Positions 1 through 6,156 of a stretch of DNA of 6,156 nt are shown one piece after another. How positions within the stretch are numbered: the stretch's first letter is position 1; the number at the start of each line of letters is the position of its first letter. The translations under genes were made by a program, and so were the position numbers. This DNA comes from an uncultured Pirellulaceae bacterium (GTDB taxonomy: Bacteria; Planctomycetota; Planctomycetia; Pirellulales; Pirellulaceae): assembly GCA_947258905.1 (NCBI GenBank), contig CAMYKF010000103.1, positions 1 through 6,156 of the forward strand, given 5' to 3'. Below the pieces are notes generated by a model that was not told where the DNA came from, did no database searches, and saw only the letters and a program-made list of their open reading frames with translations.

Positions 1-3000
1 GAGGCGCAAGGTTGCCATTAAATTCCCGCGTCGCGACCGTGTGTCGCCAAAAATCAAGAGCTTTTTGGAAGAAGGCCGATCTGTCGCCCGGCTTGATCAT
101 CCTTCGATTGTCAGGCTCTATAACATCGAGGAAACCGACGATGGTCTTCCGTTTGCCGTGATGGAATATGTGGAAGGTCCGACATTACAGGAGGTCCTCC
201 AGACCAAAGGTCTTTTGTTTTCCCGTGCAATCAGGTTCTTGATTCAAATCGCCGATGCGCTTGAATACGCGCACCGGCAAACCATGATCCATCGGGATCT
301 GAAACCATCCAACGTCATCATTACTCAGGATGAGCAAGTCGCCAAGTTGATGGATTTCGGGTTGGCGTTGCATGACCTGACACCCGAAGAGAGTCTGACT
401 CAGGACCCCGAAGGCACTCCTCCCTATATGTCGCCAGAACAGATACGCGGAGAAAACCATCGTTTGGACGGGCGTTCAGACATCTGGAGCCTGGGCGTCA
501 TGATGTACATCATGCTGACGGGGAGAAGACCATTCCGGGGCAAAAACAACCGGGAACTTGTCGAAGCGATTTGTTTCAGTGAGCCACGGCCACTGCGGAG
601 GATCAACAAGCAGATTCCAGACGAATTTGAACGCATTTGTCTGAAGTGTCTCGAAAAGCTGATGGGAGCCAGGTATCAAACCGTTACCCAGCTGCTGGAG
701 GACCTGAGGAACTTCGACTCGGAATGGCAATCGGCGGTCCGGCAGGATCCGGAGATAAGTTCGAGTGGCCTTTTGCCGTTGGCAGGTTCCAGACAAGTCC
801 CCCACTCGTCCAGTCATCAATCGGCGACCGGAACGCAGGTTTCCCGGTTTGGGGAAACGCAACCAGTCAAGGTCGTACCAAAGGGATTGCGATCGTTCGA
901 TGGCCAGGACGCCGAATTTTTTGTCGATCTTTTGCCTGGGCCTCAGGACCGATTTGGCATACCGGATTCCCTGCGTTTTTGGCTGAGCCGTATCAGCGAC
1001 GATTCCATGGACCCCTTGACCGTGGGCATGGTGTTCGGGCCCTCCGGCTGCGGCAAAAGCTCGTTTGTCAAAGCCGGTCTTATTCCCCTTCTCCCCAATA
1101 CCATCAAGACGATTTATCTCGAGGCGACACCCCATGACACCGTACCACGACTGCTCAGCCGGCTGGCTCAGGTAGCACCCAACGCCGTCCAGGAGGGAAC
1201 CCAATTGGCCCCGGCGCTGCGTTGTATACGGCGTGGTCACATGATGTCCGCCACCAAACTGTTGATCGTCATTGATCAATTTGAGCAGTGGCTGCACAAC
1301 AACACCGATCTTGCCAAACAAGAGCTGGTTGATGGCCTCCGCCAATGCGACGGCGAGAAATTGTGTTGTTTGTTACTGGTTCGCGACGACTTTTGGATGT
1401 CGGCCACCCAGTTTATGGCGCAACTGGATTTGAAAGTGCAGGAAGGCGTCAACGCGATGGGAGTTCCCCTGTTCGACCGACGTCACGCGCGAAAAGTTCT
1501 GGCGGCTTATGGTCGCGCATTTCACGCCGTTGACGAGGAGCTTTCGGCAAGCCAATCAGAATTTATTTCTGATGCGGTCGCCGAAATTGCCGAGAACGGG
1601 AAAATCATACCCATTCATCTGGCGTTGTTTGCACAGATGACAGATTCTGATTCCTGGAATGTCGCTCAATTGAAAAAACTGGGTGGCTGGCACGGCATCA
1701 GTGTGAATTTCCTGGAATCGATTTTTTCGGATAAGCGCCGCGCCCGTTACGAACCCGCCTGTCGAGCCATCTTGCAACAGCTCCTGCCGGATGCTGCCTC
1801 GGATATCAAGGGAACAAACAAATCGCTTGACGCATTGGCCCGCGCCACCGGACACCCTGTAGAAGGGGCGGCGCTACGTGACGCCGTCGATTTGCTGGAC
1901 CGTGAAATGCGAATCATCACGCCGGTCGAATCCGATGATGGCGGCACTAATGAACTGAATTACCAGCTGGCTCACGACTACCTGGTTCAGCCAATTCGGA
2001 CCTGGCTCACCCAAAAAGAACGGGAGACGTGGCAGGGCCGGGCCAGAATGCGTCTGAATGAGCTGGAACATCATTGGCAAGTCAAGCATGAGAATCGTTT
2101 TTTGCCGAGCCCCTTCGGATTTATACCGATCTTGTTCGGTGTGGATCGCAAAACCTTAACCGGGAATCAGCGAAAATTCCTCAGCCGCGCGTCCTGGTAC
2201 TATGGAATTCGTGTTGCCATCGTGGTGATCGTGATGGCCGGGCTGGTGTGGGCAATCCAGTCCTACCGGAAATCAGCCAATTATCAACTGGCTTCTGACA
2301 AGTTTGAATCGTTGCTGGTGGCAACTCCAGCCGAGGTAGCCGCCCGTCTGGAGTTGCTGGAACCATTTGGCCAGGAGACAGTTTCCAGTTTAATCGCAGC
2401 CCGATCCACAGATCCGGAAACACGTGAACGGCTTCACACGCTGTTTGCCCAGTCTCATTTCGGCCGCCTGGCGGATATTCCGCTGGCGGAAATCGTAGCG
2501 TCAATTGGAACGGCTGAATTTGGCGAATGCGCCAACTTTGTTGCTGCGCTGCGGCCCCTGGTTGATAGCCCGCGTGACGCAGAAATGTCAGAGGCCATCC
2601 AGGATCAATTTGATGCGGACGACTCGGCTGCCTTGCAATCCAGGGTGGCCGTTGTGGCCTTGCATCTTGGAGACGATTCCCTGGCATCCCGAATTCTGGA
2701 CTTTCGACCCGACCCGGACACGCGAGAACAATTGATTGAACAGTATCCCGATTGGCATGGTCGACTGGATCAGGCCATTAAAATACTTGAAGTGTCAGAT
2801 GATGCCGCCCTGGTCAGCGGTCTGTTCAAATCGCTGGGCCAGATCCCCCGATACAGGCTTTCCAATGAACAGTACACGGCACTGGGGCGTGTAGCCAATA
2901 AATACTATCAATCGGCGTTGACCCCCGGCGCGCATTCGGCAGCCTGCTGGGTGATGAACCGGCTGGAAATACCCTTTCAAACAACCAGGCTGAGGGCACC

Positions 3001-3793
3001 CAACGACAGTTGGTTCATCAAGCAATTCAGTGAATCAGAGGAGATAGCCTTTTTGAAGGTCGAGCCTCAAATCGTACCGGTGGGATCCGGATTGAATGAA
3101 GCCGACGTCAAATTGTTCAGTGTCACCCCACACGACGTCTTGCTGGACCACGGGTTCTACATGTCAGCCCGCGAAGTACGAGCTTCGCTGTTTTTTCGTT
3201 TCATTCGCACGCTCCCCGAAGATCATCCAACCCGGAAATTCTTCGAGGAACATCCCATTAATGATTTAATCGACCACAATCTGCCTGTCGTCAACGTAAC
3301 ATGGATCGAGGCGGTCCACTTTTGTAATTGGCTGAGTGCAGAAGATGGCCGAACGCCCAGCTACGAATTGAACGAGGAAGCATCGATGTGGGAGCCGGTC
3401 GATTCTGCCAACGGCTACCGGCTGCCCACCAATCTGGAATGGGATGCTGCCAATCGAACAGGGACGAAAACGAAATTTTTCTTTGGCGACACGACGGCGA
3501 GGATGAATCGTTACGCGATTGTTGGAAATCATCAATTTCCATTCGAAAAGATTGCGGTCGGTCTTCGTGGTCAAAAAATGCCTAACGACAACGGCTTTTG
3601 GGACATGATGGGTAATGCGAGCGAATGGTGTCAGGATCAGCATTTCCAGCGGTTTGATATTTTTCGCCGATCGACACGCGGGGGCCATGCCATGGCCTCC
3701 ACCCGGTTTCTGTCGTCGGGAAGTGCTTTCGAGGAAGCCGTTCAAAGCAGATTGCTGGAAATCGGGATTCGACTTGTTTTGGACAATGAATAA
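1..3793 (+). CDS. Ser/Thr protein kinase - nSTAND1 NTPase - TM - FGE-like fusion protein (5' partial)
   Basis: Likely a membrane-anchored signalling protein that phosphorylates Ser/Thr targets and switches with NTP. The frame is open to the left edge; base 1 ends a codon. Residues are numbered from the internal GTG at 41, which is not the real start: VAIK, with the ATP-binding Lys at 20-22, lies before it, and the glycine loop is off-window. Kinase (to about 225): alpha-C Glu 10/11, HRDLKPSN 84-91, DFG 105-107, GTPPYMSPEQ 125-134, DIWSLG 147-152; it looks catalytically competent. A Ser/Gln-rich linker spans about 230-275. STAND NTPase (about 326-660): Walker A GPSGCGKSS 333-341, Walker B LLIVIDQFEQW 407-417, LLLVRDDFW 444-452, and LAHDYLVQPIRTWL 643-656, typical of nSTAND1 proteins. 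One TM segment lies at about 725-741. An alpha-helical, HEAT-like region spans about 745-990. An FGE-sulfatase/C-type-lectin-fold domain (about 1003-1250) carries NGYRLPTNLEWDAA, GFWDMMGNASEWC and RGGHA. Domains are recognised from motifs; the signal sensed is unknown. Confidence 0.93.
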   Translation, partial: RRKVAIKFPRRDRVSPKIKSFLEEGRSVARLDHPSIVRLYNIEETDDGLPFAVMEYVEGPTLQEVLQTKGLLFSRAIRFLIQIADALEYAHRQTMIHRDLKPSNVIITQDEQVAKLMDFGLALHDLTPEESLTQDPEGTPPYMSPEQIRGENHRLDGRSDIWSLGVMMYIMLTGRRPFRGKNNRELVEAICFSEPRPLRRINKQIPDEFERICLKCLEKLMGARYQTVTQLLEDLRNFDSEWQSAVRQDPEISSSGLLPLAGSRQVPHSSSHQSATGTQVSRFGETQPVKVVPKGLRSFDGQDAEFFVDLLPGPQDRFGIPDSLRFWLSRISDDSMDPLTVGMVFGPSGCGKSSFVKAGLIPLLPNTIKTIYLEATPHDTVPRLLSRLAQVAPNAVQEGTQLAPALRCIRRGHMMSATKLLIVIDQFEQWLHNNTDLAKQELVDGLRQCDGEKLCCLLLVRDDFWMSATQFMAQLDLKVQEGVNAMGVPLFDRRHARKVLAAYGRAFHAVDEELSASQSEFISDAVAEIAENGKIIPIHLALFAQMTDSDSWNVAQLKKLGGWHGISVNFLESIFSDKRRARYEPACRAILQQLLPDAASDIKGTNKSLDALARATGHPVEGAALRDAVDLLDREMRIITPVESDDGGTNELNYQLAHDYLVQPIRTWLTQKERETWQGRARMRLNELEHHWQVKHENRFLPSPFGFIPILFGVDRKTLTGNQRKFLSRASWYYGIRVAIVVIVMAGLVWAIQSYRKSANYQLASDKFESLLVATPAEVAARLELLEPFGQETVSSLIAARSTDPETRERLHTLFAQSHFGRLADIPLAEIVASIGTAEFGECANFVAALRPLVDSPRDAEMSEAIQDQFDADDSAALQSRVAVVALHLGDDSLASRILDFRPDPDTREQLIEQYPDWHGRLDQAIKILEVSDDAALVSGLFKSLGQIPRYRLSNEQYTALGRVANKYYQSALTPGAHSAACWVMNRLEIPFQTTRLRAPNDSWFIKQFSESEEIAFLKVEPQIVPVGSGLNEADVKLFSVTPHDVLLDHGFYMSAREVRASLFFRFIRTLPEDHPTRKFFEEHPINDLIDHNLPVVNVTWIEAVHFCNWLSAEDGRTPSYELNEEASMWEPVDSANGYRLPTNLEWDAANRTGTKTKFFFGDTTARMNRYAIVGNHQFPFEKIAVGLRGQKMPNDNGFWDMMGNASEWCQDQHFQRFDIFRRSTRGGHAMASTRFLSSGSAFEEAVQSRLLEIGIRLVLDNE

Positions 3794-3810
3794 TCAATCA
3801 GACTTGCAGC

Positions 3811-3822
3811 ATAGAGGTTCCG
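3811..3822 (+). promoter_or_regulatory. Ribosome binding site of the protease gene
   Basis: The 29-bp gap after the kinase-STAND stop codon contains AGAGG (3813-3817), five bases before the ATG at 3823. It is a short but well-placed Shine-Dalgarno match and supports that start. No terminator-like hairpin or convincing promoter fits in the gap, so the protease is probably translated from the same transcript as the upstream gene. Confidence 0.55.
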
Positions 3823-5856
3823 ATGGCCAAGACGAAATACAGGAAACAAAGCAAGAAACAGTCGCAAGACTACGAAAAAATCGTGGAGAAGTATCGTGAC
3901 TTTATCCTCGACAAACAGGGCGTTGTCAGCTTTGGGGTTGGATTTAAATACGTTGACGGTCAACGCACCGATACGATTTGCCTGCTCGTTTACGTTGACA
4001 ATAAACAGGAAGTGGAGCGGAAAAACCTCATTCCAGCCAAGATCGAGGGCGTTCCGACCGACGTGATCGAGGTGGAACCTGCTGACGAGGAGCCTCTGCC
4101 CCTGTCGAATCAGGTCCCTGCCGTTGACCAGGTGCCCGCACCGTCTGCCGAAGTCATGGCCATGCAACAGGCGATTCCCGCACCGTCTGCCGAAGTCATG
4201 GCCTCCGTGGAACCGCTTCCCGCACCGTCTGCTGAAATCACGGCCGCCGACCAACAGCCCAGCCAGGAAGACGTGCGATTTGAACATCGAAGGTACGAGC
4301 CGATTATCGCAGGTGTGTCCATTCACAATCCCCAAACCGGGGTCGACCATGTTGGCGCCCTGGGCGCCATCGTCTTCGATAAAAACACCGACGAACCTTT
4401 AGGTTTGTCGGTTGCGCATGCCATTGGCAATCAAGGAGGACATCCGCTCGACGAAGGCAAGTTTGCCCGCATAGGCGACCCGGTCAATCAACCGCCGCAA
4501 CCACAAGACCCGAATAATGAGATCGGCACGCTACTCGACTTCGACATCGACTTCGATGTGGCAATTTTTAAATTTAACGACAAACGACGATTTGCGCCAA
4601 AAATGAAAGGGCGCCATAACGACGAGTTTGATGTCAACGAACCGATCAAGGCCCGAGTCGGGATGATCGTCGAATGTCCGGCGCGTTCGACTTGCGCGAC
4701 AGGTACCGTACTGGCGATTATGACCGACTCCGTCCCCGGTCGTCAGAATGGCCGTTCAAAGTACGTCAAATCGGTTTATATTCAGTTCGACAAGAGCTCA
4801 TTGAGGACACAGGGCGGCGATTCCGGCGCCGTTTGGGTAGAAAGCAAATCGAAACGGCCAATCGGTCTGCATCGGGGCCGGCAAGGATGGAGATTTCCGC
4901 ATGGCCACAGTGATACTGTGGCGATGGCCACATCCATGCAGCAAATTGTCGATTGGCATCCCTTCCGATTCAGACCGACGAAAGCCAGCCTGCTGCGGCC
5001 CGAACTATCCGCTTACGAGACATGTTTTGTCGAGCTGAAATCCGGTTTTGTGGCCTTTTGTTGGCAGCCTGAAACCCGCTCGCTCATCATCAAGAAGTTT
5101 GATCGCAATCTCAAGTCAAACGACGAGTTGACGGTCGACATCCATCCGAAACCGAAAACTGGCGTTGCTGTCGCACGAATTGGCGACCAAATACACGCCG
5201 TTTGGCGGGGACCGAAAAACAGGGTTCATTGCGCAAATTTTGCGACAAAGAACTTAAGTGTGGACAAGCCCAAAAAGTTGAAATTCGAAACCCTCCAGCG
5301 GCCGGCGCTGGTCAGTTTCAAAAATCAACTGGTGATGGCCTACACGGACGCGGATCGGAAGCTCGTCCATGTCGCGTGGAGCCACGATGGCAAAAACTGG
5401 CGAAACTCCGATCGATTTGAAATTGCGAATACCAAAACCAGGCACGGTCCCGCTCTGCTGGCGCTCCGCGACAAAATTATCTTGTGCTGGGTAAACAAGT
5501 CGGACAATCGGATTATGCTTGCACATCTCAATCCAGCCGGTAGATCTTTCAGGGTCTATTACCGCAAACTCAGGCTCCAAACGGACGGCATTCCGGCACT
5601 GGCCTCGGGACGCGGCAAGTTGTTCCTGGCCTACACCACGCTGAAGGGCACCATGCGTGTTTTGGAAGGTAGTGATCCCTATCACTGGTTTTGGTCGTGG
5701 CAAACCCGGTCAACCGATTCGAGCCTCAACAAATCCAACCCATCCATGTTGGTTGTTGACGGCGAACTCATCTGTCTGAGACCAGATGAAGTTCCCTCAT
5801 CCCAACGAGCGACCAAAAAAAATGACCCAACACAGGTTGGGCCAGGTGCGCCTTAA
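3823..5856 (+). CDS. Trypsin-like (NAL1-like) serine protease with beta-propeller-like C-terminus
   Basis: Predicted cytoplasmic serine endopeptidase, 677 residues. The N-terminus is basic (MAKTKYRKQSKKQ) with no signal peptide or membrane segment. Residues 17-84 (GVVSFGVGFKYVDGQRTD, CLLVYVDNK, IPAKIEGVPTDVIEV) resemble the small N-terminal domain of bacterial trypsin-fold proteases related to plant NAL1. A Pro/Ala-rich linker of 14-residue repeats spans about 90-145. The peptidase domain (about 160-380) shows a plausible triad: His199 in LSVAHAIG, Asp245 in DFDVAIF and Ser334 in QGGDSGAVW. ARSTCATGTV (287-296) matches the usual GRTTGLTTGTV segment of this group, with changes including Gly to Cys. 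Residues about 397-652 form five to six propeller-like repeats. The start rests on the Shine-Dalgarno at 3813-3817. It lies 29 bp behind the kinase-STAND gene, so it is probably co-transcribed and a candidate effector or substrate of it. The natural substrate is unknown. The family call is from motifs; the propeller is less certain than the protease. Confidence 0.9.
   Translation: MAKTKYRKQSKKQSQDYEKIVEKYRDFILDKQGVVSFGVGFKYVDGQRTDTICLLVYVDNKQEVERKNLIPAKIEGVPTDVIEVEPADEEPLPLSNQVPAVDQVPAPSAEVMAMQQAIPAPSAEVMASVEPLPAPSAEITAADQQPSQEDVRFEHRRYEPIIAGVSIHNPQTGVDHVGALGAIVFDKNTDEPLGLSVAHAIGNQGGHPLDEGKFARIGDPVNQPPQPQDPNNEIGTLLDFDIDFDVAIFKFNDKRRFAPKMKGRHNDEFDVNEPIKARVGMIVECPARSTCATGTVLAIMTDSVPGRQNGRSKYVKSVYIQFDKSSLRTQGGDSGAVWVESKSKRPIGLHRGRQGWRFPHGHSDTVAMATSMQQIVDWHPFRFRPTKASLLRPELSAYETCFVELKSGFVAFCWQPETRSLIIKKFDRNLKSNDELTVDIHPKPKTGVAVARIGDQIHAVWRGPKNRVHCANFATKNLSVDKPKKLKFETLQRPALVSFKNQLVMAYTDADRKLVHVAWSHDGKNWRNSDRFEIANTKTRHGPALLALRDKIILCWVNKSDNRIMLAHLNPAGRSFRVYYRKLRLQTDGIPALASGRGKLFLAYTTLKGTMRVLEGSDPYHWFWSWQTRSTDSSLNKSNPSMLVVDGELICLRPDEVPSSQRATKKNDPTQVGPGAP
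4132..4257 (+). repeat. Three 42-bp tandem repeats encoding a 14-residue PAPSAE linker
   Basis: Three in-frame 42-bp units lie at 4132-4173, 4174-4215 and 4216-4257 (residues 104-145). They encode VPAPSAEVMAMQQA, IPAPSAEVMASVEP and LPAPSAEITAADQQ. The first two share an identical 27-bp core (4135-4161 and 4177-4203); the third differs from it at three positions. A degenerate fourth copy may precede them at 4090-4131 (…LSNQVPAVDQ). The array joins the N-terminal domain to the peptidase domain and is probably a flexible or extended Pro/Ala-rich linker. The near-identity of units 1 and 2 at DNA level suggests recent duplication. Confidence 0.9.
5011..5778 (+). repeat. Divergent propeller-like protein repeats in the protease C-terminus
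   Basis: Residues about 397-652 contain five repeats of roughly 45-49 residues plus a partial sixth. Each has a strand-turn-strand pattern: a hydrophobic strand, a K/D/N turn, a strand ending in W or Y, a polar turn and a third strand. Examples are VARIGDQIHAVWRGPKNRVH (450-469), ALVSFKNQLVMAYTDADRKL (495-514), ALLALRDKIILCWVNKSDNR (544-563) and ALASGRGKLFLAYTTLKGTM (592-611). The third repeat also carries WSHDGKNW (519-526), recalling sialidase-type Asp-box turns. This fits a five- or six-bladed beta-propeller of the sialidase/fungal-lectin kind, which usually binds glycans or proteins. The fold is inferred from spacing and hydrophobic pattern, not from a profile match. Confidence 0.55.
5815..5844 (-). 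terminator. Intrinsic terminator of the minus-strand Cys-rich gene
   Basis: Read on the minus strand, 5844-5836 pairs with 5831-5823. This is a 9-bp stem (core CCCAAC/GTTGGG plus UGG/UCA with one G·U wobble) around a four-base loop. It is followed directly by eight T residues (complement of A8 at 5815-5822). It begins 34 bases past the stop codon of the converging minus-strand gene. On the plus strand the hairpin has no T-tract after it, so it should act in the minus direction only. It lies inside the last codons of the protease gene. Confidence 0.82.
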
Positions 5857-5878
5857 GATCGCGTTCTGCATTTTGGGC
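5857..5878. other. 22-bp convergent intergenic gap
   Basis: Only 22 bases separate the protease stop codon (plus strand) from the stop codon of the minus-strand gene. No plus-strand intrinsic terminator is visible here or in the following bases, so transcription of the protease operon may run into the opposite gene or end by another mechanism such as Rho. Confidence 0.7.
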
Positions 5879-6156
5879 TTATTGCATGATTGGCGGCGGC
5901 AGGCAGGAGGGTCTTGACCCGGTGTAAACCGGCCCCCCATTGCATTGGATCCGTATGCCTTGGCAAAACGACATACAGTTTTGCAGATCACCGCCACAAT
6001 ATTGGTTGCATTGGTTTCGGCAATCTACGTATTGTGCCTGGCAATCCTCCCTGACCGGAAGACCAGTTCTGGGGTCGATGGGGATGCCGATAGTCGGGTT
6101 TCCATAATTCGGTCCGCCGTATCCGCCATAGTAAGGCTGCGGGCAACAGGGTTGCG
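5879..6156 (-). CDS. Cysteine-rich, Gly/Tyr-containing small protein (5' partial)
   Basis: A minus-strand frame is open from the right edge and ends at TAA (complement of 5879-5881). It gives the last 91 residues; the start is off-window. It opens with QPCCPQPYYGGYGGPNYGNP, a Gly/Tyr/Pro-rich stretch. A cysteine-rich segment follows, with REDCQAQYVDCRNQCNQYC and GGDLQNCMSFCQGIRIQC. There are ten cysteines in total. In the visible piece they fall at 3, 4, 38, 45, 49, 53, 60, 64, 71 and 84, giving the spacing x6-x3-x3-x6-x3-x6-x12 from Cys38 onward. That regular spacing suggests disulfide-linked or metal-binding helices. An exported location is likely but not shown, because any signal peptide would lie outside the window. 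I do not recognise the family. Support comes from the composition, the regular cysteines and the terminator placed just after the stop. An overlapping minus-strand frame (5797-5997) runs through that terminator and is less credible. Confidence 0.68.
   Translation of the reverse strand, partial: QPCCPQPYYGGYGGPNYGNPTIGIPIDPRTGLPVREDCQAQYVDCRNQCNQYCGGDLQNCMSFCQGIRIQCNGGPVYTGSRPSCLPPPIMQ

Noticed and set aside
41..43. GTG as the start codon of the kinase-STAND gene
   Set aside because: The frame is open upstream to base 1 and encodes RRKVAIKFPRRDR, which includes the kinase VAIK lysine. The true start must lie outside the window.
637..1137. 166-codon plus-strand open frame
   Set aside because: It overlaps the kinase-STAND gene in another frame and passes through the Walker A codons; no domain is recognisable.
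476..1345. 289-codon minus-strand open frame
   Set aside because: It is antisense to the conserved kinase and STAND coding region, shows no recognisable motif, and has a Gln/Arg/Pro-rich composition typical of a shadow frame.
3600..3793. Diversity-generating retroelement target region at the C-terminus of the FGE-like domain
   Set aside because: The lectin-fold domain type is used by such elements, but no template repeat, reverse transcriptase or matching second copy is present in the window.
3742..4350. 202-codon minus-strand open frame with repeated HDFGRRCG-like units
   Set aside because: Its repeats are only the antisense reading of the 42-bp linker repeats in the protease gene, and it spans the operon gap.
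5909..5932. Two short hairpins (GGGTC/GACCC and CCGGT/ACCGG) considered as a plus-strand terminator
   Set aside because: The stems are only 5 bp, they share bases, they lie inside the Cys-rich coding region, and no T-tract follows on the plus strand.
5797..5997. 66-codon minus-strand open frame
   Set aside because: It overlaps the Cys-rich frame in another phase and reads through the likely terminator at 5815-5844. The Cys-rich frame ends just before that terminator and is open to the window edge.

Overview
The window reads as part of a planctomycete-like bacterial genome. This is inferred from three things: a very large eukaryotic-type Ser/Thr kinase fused to a STAND NTPase and a C-terminal sulfatase-modifying-factor (FGE-sulfatase) type domain, moderate GC content, and a neighbouring small Cys/Gly/Tyr-rich protein. 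No rRNA or marker gene is present, so the taxonomic call is an inference. There are three protein genes. Two are cut by the window edges.

Layout. Positions 1-3793 (+) hold the kinase / nSTAND1-like NTPase / transmembrane / helical-repeat / FGE-like fusion. Its true start lies upstream of the window, because the kinase VAIK lysine is encoded before the first possible start codon. After a 29-bp gap with a plausible Shine-Dalgarno sequence, 3823-5856 (+) encodes a trypsin-fold serine protease. It has an apparently complete His/Asp/Ser triad, an N-terminal domain resembling that of bacterial NAL1-like proteases, a proline/alanine-rich linker of 14-residue tandem repeats, and a C-terminal beta-propeller-like repeat region. 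Converging from the right edge, 5879-6156 (-) encodes the C-terminal 91 residues of a Cys-rich protein. Its likely intrinsic terminator (5815-5844, minus strand) lies inside the last codons of the protease gene.

How they may work together. The two plus-strand genes look like one transcription unit. The kinase-STAND protein has the features of a membrane-anchored, NTP-switched sensor or signalling hub. The protease has no signal peptide and would sit on the cytoplasmic side with the kinase and STAND domains, so it is a candidate effector or substrate. STAND NTPases encoded beside trypsin-like peptidases are a recurring theme in predicted bacterial conflict and signalling systems. A defence or programmed-response role is therefore a reasonable hypothesis, but the sequence alone does not prove it. 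The minus-strand Cys-rich gene is probably unrelated.

There is no gene-free stretch longer than 30 bases. No tRNA, rRNA, CRISPR array, insertion sequence or attachment site was seen.
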